A stretch of 64,000 bases of DNA from Glycine soja (taxonomy: Eukaryota > Streptophyta > Magnoliopsida > Fabales > Fabaceae), in NCBI RefSeq assembly GCF_004193775.1, contig NC_041008.1, forward strand, positions 43,991,136 through 44,055,135, read 5' to 3'. Below are positions 50,246-60,862 of the stretch, piece by piece (position 1 is the first letter of the stretch; the number at the start of each line of letters is the position of its first letter). The position numbers were made by a program, and so were the translations under genes. Under the pieces are notes generated by a model. It saw only the letters and a program-made list of their open reading frames with translations. It was not told the DNA's origin and made no database searches.

Positions 50246-51680
50246 TCACCGCTATGCACTTTTGCCACCATTTTTCTGTACCCAGTTTTTCTCACGAGAA
50301 TAAAAACCCTGTTTATCAATATTAATAGATGAAAAACTTTGCCAAAAATTAAATGTATCCATGAAATCAACGTGTACTTACGCAAAAGTCAAAAGTCTCA
50401 CATTAAAAAAAAAAACAAATTGAACAACATATAAATAAAAATAACTTACAAACTTAATGTTTAAAGTTGTAGTGTGAGTTCGAACACATGTCCGATCTGG
50501 TTTGAAGCTACATCAAGTTGCATTTCTTATTGGACATTTGACGTGAAAAAGTAGATGAAAATGTGTAAAAAAAATATATATCCAAAAACACAGTTAGATT
50601 GAATATAATGTGAAGCTAACGTTAACTCGTCTAATTAATTGACTCATATTTTACCGCTTCATATTCCTAACATATATTTTCACTCATCATATGAAAATTT
50701 TCTCCTCTAAATATTCTAACTTCCTGTTGTATAGCATCTCCACCAAAAATCTTATTGTTACACAGCATTTTGCAAAAGATGAAGGCGTTCTAGAGAATTT
50801 GGGTTTCCTCTTTTGGTGCAGCTTGCAAAGTCAGGAGGTAGGAAAGGAAAAAATCACTATGCTACAAATAACCAGTGACTGAAGGATCCAAGAAAATTTG
50901 TTTAGTAAGAAAAAAAATTCATATTTTCATAAAAAAATATTATAAAATTTTAAAAATACATAATTTCATGATAAAAAAAATTCTAAAATATCTAAGTTTA
51001 TATAAATTACAATTATCTTCTTACACATATTAATTCATTCTCTTTTCTTATAACTTTTTACCTTCATTTAAAAAGAACATCTTTAGTGAAATTTTTTTAT
51101 TTCTAAAAACGTTTTTTCATCCATCAAGATTCGAATTAAAAATTTTACTTAAATAAATTGAATCTAATACCATGTTATTTGGACAAATAATTTGTTGGTA
51201 ATTACAATACATTTAGGCAGCATAGCAGCATATATTAATTCAAATTTCCAAATTATTATACCTTGTCATTTAACTTAGCGTCTCCATCATAAAATGTTCC
51301 TTTCAAACAGAAACACGAATCTAAATTAGTCTAAACGTACGGTGACCCTTTCCCTCGTCTCACGTATGCCATGCAATGATGCAAAGCAAAGGCACACGCC
51401 TCTGCGAAGCGGATTACGTGAAAAATTTGGAAAGAGAGTACAATAAACACCTCTCTTGGCATATTCTAAATGAAACGAATAATATTACATAGCATATTCT
51501 TTTTCTTTTACTTCACATTTTAAAGACCTTCACTAATTTTTTATACACTACAGCCAATAAATCATTAAAAATATACAATATGCAATAATTAATTGCATCA
51601 GCATAATCAGACCCTGATGAACAACATCATATGTACAAAATTACAAATAAAATATTATTTTATATTTCTTTTTTTTTTGC
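50246..51680. other. Spacer, no gene seen
   Basis: AT-rich. A short open frame at 50691-50882 lacks homology I can recognise and lies in DNA of intergenic composition. Confidence 0.5.
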
Positions 51681-51685
51681 ACTAA

Positions 51686-52180
51686 TTACAGTTTGATCAT
51701 CCTCCACCACTTCTCTTCCTTTGCTTCTTCCTTGGCTTCTTTCCCTGCTTCAAACAATGACAATGGAAAAGACATAGACAAACCAACCAAAGACTTGAAA
51801 GTGATGACAGGTTCTTCTGGATTGCCCTTAACACAAATCTCGTTCAAAGTGAACCAAAGCAAGAAGTCCCTGGCCTTCACCCCAGTGAGATTCTTGATCT
51901 TGTTTTGCTCCACATAAGCAGTTACCACTGTATCATAGCAAACAAGAATGTTATCAATCCTGTGCTCCCTCTTCTTCTTGAGCTTCAGCCAAACAAAGCC
52001 TATTTCCTTGACATAACCACATTCCTCAATGTCTTGAATGGTTAATAATCCATCAGGTAGACCTATTTCTGCCAGCAACAAAGAGAACTTCTCCCTGCAA
52101 ACTTTGTCCCCATAATACACCTCAGCTTTGGACTTCAATTCCTCTGTTAAGGAATACATTGGTTGTGCTAATTTGTGCAT
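51686..52180 (-). CDS. DUF538 family protein
   Basis: A single-exon frame of 164 residues, typical for DUF538, a plant family of uncertain function related in fold to lipid-binding proteins and often induced by stress or senescence. The conserved pattern is clear: LTEELKSKAEVYYGDKVC, then LPDGLLTIQDIEECGYVKE, GFVWLKLKKK, VTAYVEQNKIKNLTGVKARD and ITFKSLVGLSMSFPLSLF. The tail is Lys/Glu-rich (AGKEAKEEAKEEKWW), predicted helical. There is no signal peptide, so cytosolic location is likely. Met8 (MYSLTEELK) could also be the start, matching shorter relatives. A TATATAAA on the minus strand (52216-52223) is only about 40 bp above the first ATG, which would leave a leader of about 10 nt; a (TA)n run at 52234-52250 offers an alternative. 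Downstream and upstream genes are unrelated. Confidence 0.9.
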   Translation of the reverse strand: MHKLAQPMYSLTEELKSKAEVYYGDKVCREKFSLLLAEIGLPDGLLTIQDIEECGYVKEIGFVWLKLKKKREHRIDNILVCYDTVVTAYVEQNKIKNLTGVKARDFLLWFTLNEICVKGNPEEPVITFKSLVGLSMSFPLSLFEAGKEAKEEAKEEKWWRMIKL

Positions 52181-52215
52181 TATGAATTGGTGTTTATAGA
52201 AGTGGTAGTGGTGTG

Positions 52216-52250
52216 TTTATATAGAAGCTTGGCATATATATATATATATA
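52216..52250 (-). promoter_or_regulatory. TATA elements of the DUF538 gene
   Basis: TATATAAA on the minus strand at 52216-52223 and an AT run at 52234-52250 are the only TATA-like sites close to the gene. The distances imply a very short leader if the first ATG is used, and favour either the AT run or the Met8 start. Confidence 0.45.
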
Positions 52251-54239
52251 GTGGTGTGTATGGTGTTTATTAGATGAGCTTGGACATTAAGATAGTGGAT
52301 AAATTTTTGAGCCCTTCACCGCTTTGGCCGAATTGAAGGTTTATAATATACCTGAAATATGCGACCGAACACAAGAGAGTATATTAGGTGTCACTATTAA
52401 TATTTCATATATGATGGGACCAAACAGTTTTTTTTGAAGTAGTTAGAGCGTTGGCTATTCATGGTTTTCAAAGTATTTTCACAAGTTTCAGTCTTGTGTG
52501 AACTGATTATAAGATTAATTTTCTATTGAAGTTTAGTTATACTAATTTTTTATTTCTCCTAAAAAATATATTTTAAAGAAATTGAATTCAGATTCTTCCC
52601 AATTAAACCAAATGCTTATTGTTAACTGACACACTCATTAAATATGTCACCAAAAAACATATGCTTCTTCCGTTCTTACCAAACGGTCTGAAGAAGTATA
52701 GGAATAATTCTGAATTCCCCCACCCTCTTGATAATTATTGAATTATCTATTTCATATTATTAAGATGGTATTGAACAAGTTATCCTGTATTAATTCGTTT
52801 CGTTAAAAGAAAATTTATGAGTTTTTTTTTTTTTTTACTTCTAAAAATATAGTTTTATTGCCATCCACTAAGTATAAATATTTTTACACAATCAATCAAT
52901 TAAAAATTATTTTTATATAAATTTTAGGGTAATTATTATAAAAAAAATTAACACGCATGATAAGTTAAAATTGGATAATAATATAAAAATATATTCTAAT
53001 TAAATTTTATAAAATATCCTTTTTAAGTATTGTTTGTCAAAACATCATTAGCTTATAGGACTGATATTTTTTTCACATACACCAAAAAAAAACCGACAAT
53101 TTGAATTTAATTAAATGGATGAATCAGTCCGAATAATCTTTAATTAAGGTTAAATCAAACTCCTAAAAACAAGGCAAAAAAAAACTCAAGTCTACTGGCC
53201 TGTGGGCCAAATTAGGCTCCTAAAAATAAGGATAAAAAAAACTCAAGTCTACCGGCCTGTGGACCAAAATTACTCTTATATGGCATTCGGATCGATTCGT
53301 ATGAGGCTTAGCATCATACGCATGTGGATGGCCCATATTATATTAAATATATGTTTTATGAAATAATTTAAAATTAATAAGTTAGGTAAATCTTCAATCT
53401 AACTTTCATGTTATTAACATCAGGTTCTATTATTGTCCTAGATTTTTTTATATACACAAAAAACTAATAAATGAATAAAAAAATAATAACAATTTTATAA
53501 AATTAACATTATCAATGTTAATCTCTTATAAGTAAAAAAAAATACAATTAATATTAATTAAAAATTAAAATAATAATTATTTTGAGATTTATTTTTTCTT
53601 ATTACAAGGTAATTATTATGGAACGAAGAAAGTATTGCATTTAAAGGGGAGACTCGTGGGAAAAAAACTCAATTGCTTATACTATCATATTAGTTCTTTT
53701 AAATATGGTGTTTTATCTCTAAATCCAAACTATTTATATCTTTTACAAATTTTATTTAAATTGAAAAGGCACCATCTACGTGCTTGCTAATTTATTTATT
53801 ATATTTAAAAATTAACCGTTTATGATATTTACAAATGATAGTTGGCTAGTTAGCTCCATATATATATATATAACAGAGATTAAATTAAATCAATGTAACT
53901 TTGATAACTATTATATTATTTTATTATTTTCAATTTGATAATATTTTTGTTAAAACTTACTATTTGATTAAAAGTTCTTTTTATATAAATTACATATATA
54001 AAATTTATATTAAATTCAAAATCATTTGATACTTTGTTCATGTTGACTAAAATCAACGTAGTATAAACATTTTAAAATGTACTAAAATATAAATTATTTG
54101 ATTACCTTTTAACATGTTGTTATTCAATTTTAACAAAATTTGACACAAATAACATTGGTATTATCTAAATATAATTCAACAATTATGTGAATGACATTCA
54201 CAACACAAATATCATCACCTAGAAAACAGATCCCTAAAC
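52251..54239. other. Spacer, no gene seen
   Basis: AT-rich; the only structure I note is the tandem duplication at 53161-53273. Confidence 0.5.
53161..53273. repeat. Two-copy tandem repeat of about 57 bp
   Basis: Both units start TCCTAAAAA and contain AAAACTCAAGTCTAC followed by GGCCTGTGG; they differ at a handful of positions. Non-coding. Confidence 0.85.
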
Positions 54240-57054
54240 ATGGCATTTCACACTCCATTTACGGTTTTGTTAACTTTCTTAGCCCTTCCTTTCCTCATTA
54301 CAAGATCTTACTCTTCTCAGACCAAATTGATCCAGTGCAAGCCAACCCTCTGAGAGTGACCTTCTACAATTTGCTCTGAATTTGGAATTTTTGGAGGCTG
54401 ATTTCTTCTTGAATATTGCTTTGGGTCATGGATTGGATGTTATTGCGCCAGGGTTAGCCGAGGGAGGACCCCCTCCCGCTGGAGGCCACATGGCCAAACT
54501 AGATTCCCTCACTAAAGATGTCATTACACAATTTGGTTACACTGAAGTTGGACATTGAAGGTCCTCACTCTAGTCTCAAACATAATTTCCTTTAGGGAAA
54601 AAGAAAGAAAGAAAAAAAAGTTGCATGTGTTTGTTTAATTTACTTTTTAGGAATTTGATATCTGTATTTTAAGCAAAACAATATATAATTTGATGGTTTT
54701 CGGATCAATTTCTCCTAAGGAAAAAGAAAAGAGTTCTAAAGTAAAGCTGCATTAATCCTTCATTACAGGGTCATAAGGAGCAAAGTAAATGGGATCCCTT
54801 GGCCATTGCTGAATATAAGCAGACAAGTGTTTGCTGACCTCATGGATCAAGCAAGCATTTGGAAGACCTCTGTCCCCTCCTTTCGACCCCTGTGCCAATT
54901 CCATCAACTTCCTACTTGCAGCTTACGCGATTCTTTATGTTGGCCTCAATGGGTTAGTTGACTCAGTCCAATATTGCAAAATGTCACATTCAAGAAGGTA
55001 ACGTTTCAAACTCACCTCAAGTTTTTAATATATTTTGAAGATTTTGTTTACTCAATTTCATAAGGTTAAAGGTGCACATGTATAATTTGTTATTTGAAAA
55101 TTAGAATGAGAGTGGAAGCAATGCTGATTAATTTTAGAATTAAAGTTCCCTAGTTATTTTTAAACTAAATATTCGAATAATTGTGTACCAAAAATCTAAG
55201 GAAAAAATTGGTAACTTAAATCTAAGGTAGGAAAAGTCAATATGTTTTTTAAACATCAAAATATGAAAATTTTTATTTTAAAAAATAAAATTATTTAACG
55301 TTATTGAATGACATATGTTAACAAAACCAATCTTTTATAATCAAATGGAGGAGAACATTACGGTATATCTTACATATGGGATTCAATTCCAGTAGGAGAT
55401 AAACTTTTAAGGTAAAAGATAACATAACAAGAAAACAAAATGTAATTTAGAGACAAACTCGGACTCTAAATTGAAGGAATTGATTGCCATTTATGTTAGT
55501 GACCAATATGGTTCCGTGATGGATACCCAAATCACTAAACTCTTAGAGATCGAAAGAAAAGTCAATTGCTGTCTAGCAACTGATGATATCAGTTGCTAAT
55601 GGAGACTAGTCTGTCAATAAACGTTTGGTTGCTTTACTGACTTAGAACCAACAGAAAGACCAATGGTTCTGTCTCAAATTCGGTCCCTAAATTTATATTT
55701 TATTATTCTAAATATTGTTCTAGAAACTACTGTCGGTCTCTATATTGGTCGCTAGAAAATTAAAATAATTAAAATAATTTTTTAATAACAAATATCAGTC
55801 GCAAATCTGGTCGCTGGCATTTGAAAATTTTAAAAATATATCTTTGTAAATTTAAAAGTGGAATTAAATCAATAATGAGAAATTTCTCTTAATATGAAAA
55901 TTTTGAAATTAGGAAGTAAATGTTATTATGAGAAATTCTTTTATATATTTAATTTTTCAATTGTGATAAAAAAACAGTTATGTAATATAGTTGTATTTTT
56001 AAATTATAATAATTGTTATTGTTTTAATATATTTTTTCAGCGTTAATTATTTTAATATTTATAACACATTTTTGTATTCCTATATTCAGTAAATTTAAGT
56101 GATTTAGTGATTGATTTTCTCTCTGTCCAAATTAAATATGTATTTGGCCATAAGATTGGGTGCTGAACACGAATAGAAAAATGTAGTTTTGCTATAGATA
56201 TAGCAATATTCTATCTGTGACTAATAACTATCGGTCGCTAATGAAGTAATTCCAAATGATGACCATATTTGACTTTGGTCGCTAAATCGTTGAACAATAT
56301 TTTTTGTGACTGAGTTTTTTGGTTGCTAAAGTCGGTGAGTGACTATTTAAGATTTTCTAGTAGTGTATAATGAGTGGTTTAGAATATTTGCTAAGAAAAT
56401 AAAAAGTAAATATTTATTATATAAATTAATTAAAAAAATATCTCATACTTATTAATTAAAATAATTATCAGTATAGATTATTAAATAGGATAAATTAATG
56501 TAAACACACCATTTGGGATTAAAAGAAAAAAGAACAAGTAGATGGATTTTTTTTTCCAACTTCCTTACCAATTAGAAAATTAATCTTTCTATTTTTTCCT
56601 ATCCTATCTATTAATTCTCACCTTTCCCTATATCAAGCACACGTACGACGGTACGAGTCACCCCATTAGGTGCATGCGTACAACTTGTTGCTGGCATTCT
56701 AGGAGTAGAGACAGGCCAAGATGGAGTTATTCGAGCAATGTTATATGAACGTTGAAACATTTTGGTGAATCCATATAGAGTACGTAACTGTGGCAGAGTT
56801 CACCAATCGCATTTCAAATTTCAGAAATAAGCTAGGTAACGAAGGAATAAAAGATGAGGGTCTTGTAGTTCCTCGAACGGAAGGTGCTAAGGGAATAATT
56901 TCAGGAAATGTGCTTGCTGCAGAAAAGATTCACTTTCATATACCAGAAATATTGAGGATAGTATATGGAGGCAATGAACGTGTCCCAGGTTGCTTCTTAA
57001 TTTCCTAAAGGAGCAAATGGTCATCTAGCAAAATCTTACTTAGGAGCAACCTAA
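54240..57054 (+). pseudogene. Decayed copy of PCC13-62-type desiccation-related gene
   Basis: Equivalents of the three exons of the intact gene at 60863 are present: 54240-54560, 54769-54997 and about 56681-57054. Exon 1 starts like a signal peptide (MAFHTPFTVLLTFLALPFLI) but hits TGA after about 37 codons; the frame then resumes with LNLEFLEADFFLNIALGHGL and IAPGLAEGGPPPAGGH. The exon 1 end is disturbed (GGACATTGAAG against GGACATTTGAG), giving a stop. Exon 2 has lost the frame around LMDQA. Exon 3 has a stop after LYER and a frameshift near the end (GCTTCTTAATTTCC), and the PG[GC]F...HGANG end is only partly readable. Its second intron has been invaded by a CACTA-like element. The promoter-proximal leader still resembles that of the intact copy (CCTAAACATGG), so duplication included the start. 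Confidence 0.88.
55423..56365 (-). mobile_element. Non-autonomous CACTA-like element in pseudogene intron 2
   Basis: The right end reads, on the minus strand, CACTACTAGAAAATC, the classic CACTA terminus; the left end CATAACAAGAAAAC is a decayed match to CACTACAAGAAAAC. Subterminal regions carry repeated GGTCGCTA/TAGCGACC-type motifs near 55744, 55798-55815, 56231, 56277 and 56320, as usual in CACTA elements. No transposase is seen. The 3-bp flanks (TAA and TAT) match at two of three bases, so the target-site duplication is unconfirmed. Confidence 0.7.
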
Positions 57055-58180
57055 ATTATATATATTTTCAAAGTATCTTATATCTGTCACCGTACTATTT
57101 TAAAATTAAAAAAGAAGCAATACATATGTTGCATTAAACTGATTATCAGTGTGTGGGTACTTGGGGGGGTGGGGTGTTTAAAGCATGAGGTTTTTTTCTT
57201 ATGCTGCCTCAAAACTTCCAAGCAAATTAATACTAATTAAATATTAGCGCATAATAAGATATTTAAAATCTTTAAGGCAAATCCTATTTCCATGGGAATG
57301 GATCATAGAGCAGAAGCATTAGATTATCAGAAAAAAATCAACATTGGCAACATAATCCATGTTCTGATCTTTCAATTTTGGCAACAATTTGTCTTTTCTT
57401 CCTTCCGAACTCTTTACATGCTTATGGAACAGTTTGTTGCAAATCTGCTTGTTTCAATTGCGAAATGGAAGTTTTCTCAACCACATATAATTTTTCCATA
57501 GACTCTTGAAAATACTCCTGGCTAGCTTATTTTTCATGTTCCTAGCGCCCGTGACCGGCCACAACTTTTGAATTTTTAAATAAATTCTTATTTTAAAATC
57601 AGCCACTTTTATACCAAAAATATGAATTTTCGCTTTTAAGTCGTCATTTGCTTTCGGAAAACTCTGAGTGTATCACCTCCTCTATTCCCTTTCAATATCT
57701 GGAAGATGGCTTTGAGCTTTTCGATAAATACCTGCTTCCAATTAGGGAAAATTTTAATGTCACCAACAGCTGCATAATTAGACCATTGGCAAATAATTAC
57801 GGATAGCTTATAATTCTTTGAAAACAGTGTTGGGTGTAATTGAATGGATAATAAAGCCATTTGAATAAAAAAAACCAATGAAGGTACCATTTGAAAAGCT
57901 TCCAAGTGCCAACGGAATAATGCTTTTCATATCCTTTAAATAGGTAACAAGAGTTATAAAAGAAATATGAACGTTTGAATTTAAAAGGAAAGAATAAATA
58001 GTAATTAATTGTCATTATTTCTACGTAGAAAAAACGTGAGTGTGTGTGCCTGTGAGGAGAGTGCCCTATGCCTGTGAGAATGATGAGGGTGCTAGTATGA
58101 CTCTGGTTAGTGTGTGATAATGTGAAAATATCAGAGAGTGAGAGGTATGTGTACGTGGTGGGGACCAAGTGTGTATTTGC
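57055..58180. other. Spacer with an unexplained minus-strand open frame
   Basis: No gene is assigned. A minus-strand frame at 57636-57905 contains protein-like text (NWKQVFIEKLKAIFQILKG) but no family I recognise; it may be a gene fragment. GTGTGTG-rich sequence lies at about 58030-58170. Confidence 0.4.
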
Positions 58181-58185
58181 TATTA

Positions 58186-58626
58186 TTTTTTTTTTTTTGA
58201 GATAAAGACATTTATGACATCATTCATAATAGAAGAAAAGATACTCGTAGGTATGCTATCAAAGACTTGATTGTGAGCACAAAATCTTGACGCTATAGTT
58301 AGCTCATGAACGTTTGTGTCCTTACAAAATTCATTGTTGAAAGGAGATAAAAACTGTCTACACTTATTAGTAATAATATCAAAATCAGAAATCCCACTAG
58401 TGAGGACAGCAATAGCATCAATCAACTTCAAAAATGACATTCTGAAAGTTGAGCTCCTGCACCCAAGATAAGCTTGCCACCGACTCCAAGCTTCTGCTTC
58501 CTTAGGGTCGGTTGTGTCACAAAGCCATGAAGTTTTTGCTTTAAGGAAACAACCATTATCATCACGTAAACAAATACCTGTACCAAAACATTTTTGCTCC
58601 TGGTAAATTGTTGTGGGGTTCCTCAT
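58186..58626 (-). mobile_element. LINE 3' fragment: RNase H-like domain plus poly(A)
   Basis: On the minus strand the open frame reads CFGTGICLRDDNGCFLKAKT, then WLCDTTDPKEAEAWSRWQA, and NVHELTIASRFCAHNQVFD before IPTSIFSSIMNDV. This is the RVT_3-type RNase H-like domain found at the end of plant non-LTR elements. The first catalytic Asp region is missing, so the piece is 5'-truncated. The coding part runs straight into a 13-nt A tract (T on the plus strand, 58186-58198), a typical LINE 3' end. The open frame is 147 codons and largely intact, suggesting a fairly recent insertion; a clear target-site duplication was not found. Confidence 0.75.
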
Positions 58627-58639
58627 TTGTTAAAAATGA

Positions 58640-59019
58640 GCATTAATATATACGTGAATGAGTGTGAAAACGGATAAAATGGGAGGAAAAAGAATTAATT
58701 ATTTATTAGTATTTTAAGTTGTATGATGTACAAAATAAATATTTATTTTATATTAGTAAAATTTAAAATAAACAAATTTTTATCATATAAATTATATTAT
58801 AAATAATATTTATAAAAAATAAATATATTTAAAAATCTAATTAAAATAAAGATTATGTTTATTGTTAAATATTGATAATTTTATTTAAAAATATATTACC
58901 ATTTAACAGAAAATGATGAATTGAAAGAGATAAGAGGCTAAAAAAATCTTTTCATAAAATTTCTTAAAAGTACTATCGTTACTCCTAATAATGTTCTCAT
59001 TCAAGATTGTTTTTCTAAC

Positions 59020-59060
<41 letters not shown>

Positions 59061-59463
59061 TTTCTAATTAAATTATCACTTTTTCTTATTTTTGGAATTT
59101 TATATCTATTTATTCATTTAATTTAATTAATTCGTTATCTTTTTTTTGTATTTATTGAATTGGGTTACAAATCCAAAAACAAATAAATAAAAACACCAAC
59201 AATTTATTTTGGATTATTTTTTAATTGTGATAAAGTAAATTGTAGATAGATCTTTTCAATTTTCTTTTTGCAATGATTTTACTTTTACTTTCTTTTTTTT
59301 AAAAAAATCATTACTTTTAATTATTGCCTATTTTTATTAAATCAAGACAAAATTGGATATTCACAATTATATTCTTCTAAAAGTATTTTTTTAATAATTG
59401 TGCATTAATAATAAAAGGTTTAATGTAACAAATAATATTTTATATAATATGATATTATATTTA
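58640..59463. other. AT-rich spacer
   Basis: No gene. It contains an AT run at 59023-59054 and ends at the Mutator-like element. Confidence 0.5.
59023..59054. repeat. (TA)n microsatellite
   Basis: Pure TA run of about 32 bp. Confidence 0.9.
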
Positions 59464-60400
59464 GGCTTAATTAAGTTTTTTATACCTGAAATATAGGTTG
59501 TTTTCAGATTACTATCAAACATTCAATTTTTTTTCAATCAAATACTTCAAAAAAAATAAATGTCACATCATCAAGTCACATCAAAATCACGTCATTACCT
59601 TTTTTCCCTTCTCCTTCTCCTCCTTCTTCTCCTTCTCCTTCTTCCCCTTCTCCCCTTTGTGGTACTGGGTAGTTGGAAAAGGGAAGAACCTGAAATGAAA
59701 ATATGGATTCATTGATGAAATGATCACAAATCTAAAGTAAAAATAGAGGTAAAAAAATCATATCTGAAACATGGATCCTCTTCCTCTTATTGGTGGTGTG
59801 TTGAATCAAATCTCGAACTCCAAACTACTACAACAACTTTTAGGTTTTTGGAAATCATCGACTAAACAAAGATTGATCATGGTAACGTGGAGAGATTTAT
59901 GGAATCTAGTGCGGTGTGGCTGTCGAAGAAAAAGATAACAAATTGCGGAGGAACGACGGTTGCGAAAGCAAGACTGCATCGGAGGAGCGATGACAACAGA
60001 GGGAGTGTGAGATGTTGAAGGCATAATGAGGGTAATTAGTGTGATTGCGGGCAAGATGAGTATTGGTGATGGCGCAAATTGGTTGTGATGGGTACTAGGT
60101 GGTTGGGAAAGGTAGTTGATCTGCGGTGGTGCGATGGTTTTGTGGGTGGTGATATGGCGTGGTGAAGTCGTGCAGGTGTGGGTGGTTACGTTTTTAGTGA
60201 CATGGACGCATGTGTCTACGTGTTTAGTGATAACATAACATTTCTTCTGTTACGTTATCACTTAATGAATATGGACTAATGATAGGTAATAAAATAAAAA
60301 ATATTTTTTTTTTTCCAAATACTTGATTAAAAAAAACATGAATTTTAGGTAGTAATCTAAAAACGACTTATATTCTAGGTATAAAAAACTTATTTAAGTC
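59464..60400. mobile_element. Non-autonomous Mutator-like element with 9-bp target-site duplication
   Basis: The element begins GGCTTAATTAAG and its right end, reverse-complemented, begins GACTTAAATAAG. The inverted repeats continue for about 100 bp, sharing TTTTTTATACCT, then AGATTACTA, then a T-rich tract and CAA(A)TACTT-like sequence. It is flanked on both sides by TTATATTTA (59455-59463 and 60401-60409), a perfect 9-bp duplication, the signature of Mutator-like transposition. The 937-bp interior is GC-richer with TGGTGG-rich repeats; a minus-strand frame of 82 codons (59806-60054) has no recognisable domain. No transposase is present, so movement would need one in trans. Confidence 0.85.
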
Positions 60401-60409
60401 TTATATTTA

Positions 60410-60800
60410 TAAGTCTGGGATATTTCCCAATGAACAGTCGTGTAACTAATTTATTTCAAGAGATGACGATCTTTGAAGTAAGTCTTATTTCTCTTAGCAA
60501 AGTTTTTCCTCTTACATGATAAGGAATCAATATAATTGTATATAATGTTTGGTGGAACTAGGCTACGGCTACAAGGGCAGTCACCCCCAAGTAAACTAAT
60601 TTGATATATATCATACATTTGGTCCGCCTCCCTCCCTCCCTCTGAATTCTAATATTGGTCATATATTTAAGTTTTAGGTCTTGATTGGGTTAAGTTTGAG
60701 TTTCAATAAATTAATTTCTGTCTTTATCAAAAAAATTAAATCAAATAGAAACACGGGTAAATTTGTTCAACGACCCGTCCCACATACATGCACGCCTCTA
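60410..60800. other. Upstream region of the PCC13-62-like gene
   Basis: Non-coding; it lies between the Mutator-like element and the gene's TATA box. The element inserted about 460 bp above the start codon, so it could influence the promoter. Confidence 0.5.
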
Positions 60801-60801
60801 C

Positions 60802-60810
60802 TATATATAT
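60802..60810 (+). promoter_or_regulatory. TATA box of the PCC13-62-like gene
   Basis: TATATATAT lies about 55 bp upstream of the ATG at 60863, implying a leader of roughly 25-30 nt. Confidence 0.6.
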
Positions 60811-60862
60811 GTGCCTGATGTGCATTAGTTTACCACCCAGAAAATAGACGACCCTAAACATC

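Noticed and set aside
50691..50882. Open frame of 63 codons on the plus strand
   Set aside because: Composition matches the intergenic DNA around it and no motif is present.
57636..57905. Minus-strand open frame of 89 codons with protein-like text
   Set aside because: No family motif, no splice context and no paralogue in the window; kept only as a note in the spacer entry.
59806..60054. 82-codon minus-strand frame inside the Mutator-like element
   Set aside because: No recognisable domain; a frame of this length can arise by chance in the GC-richer interior.
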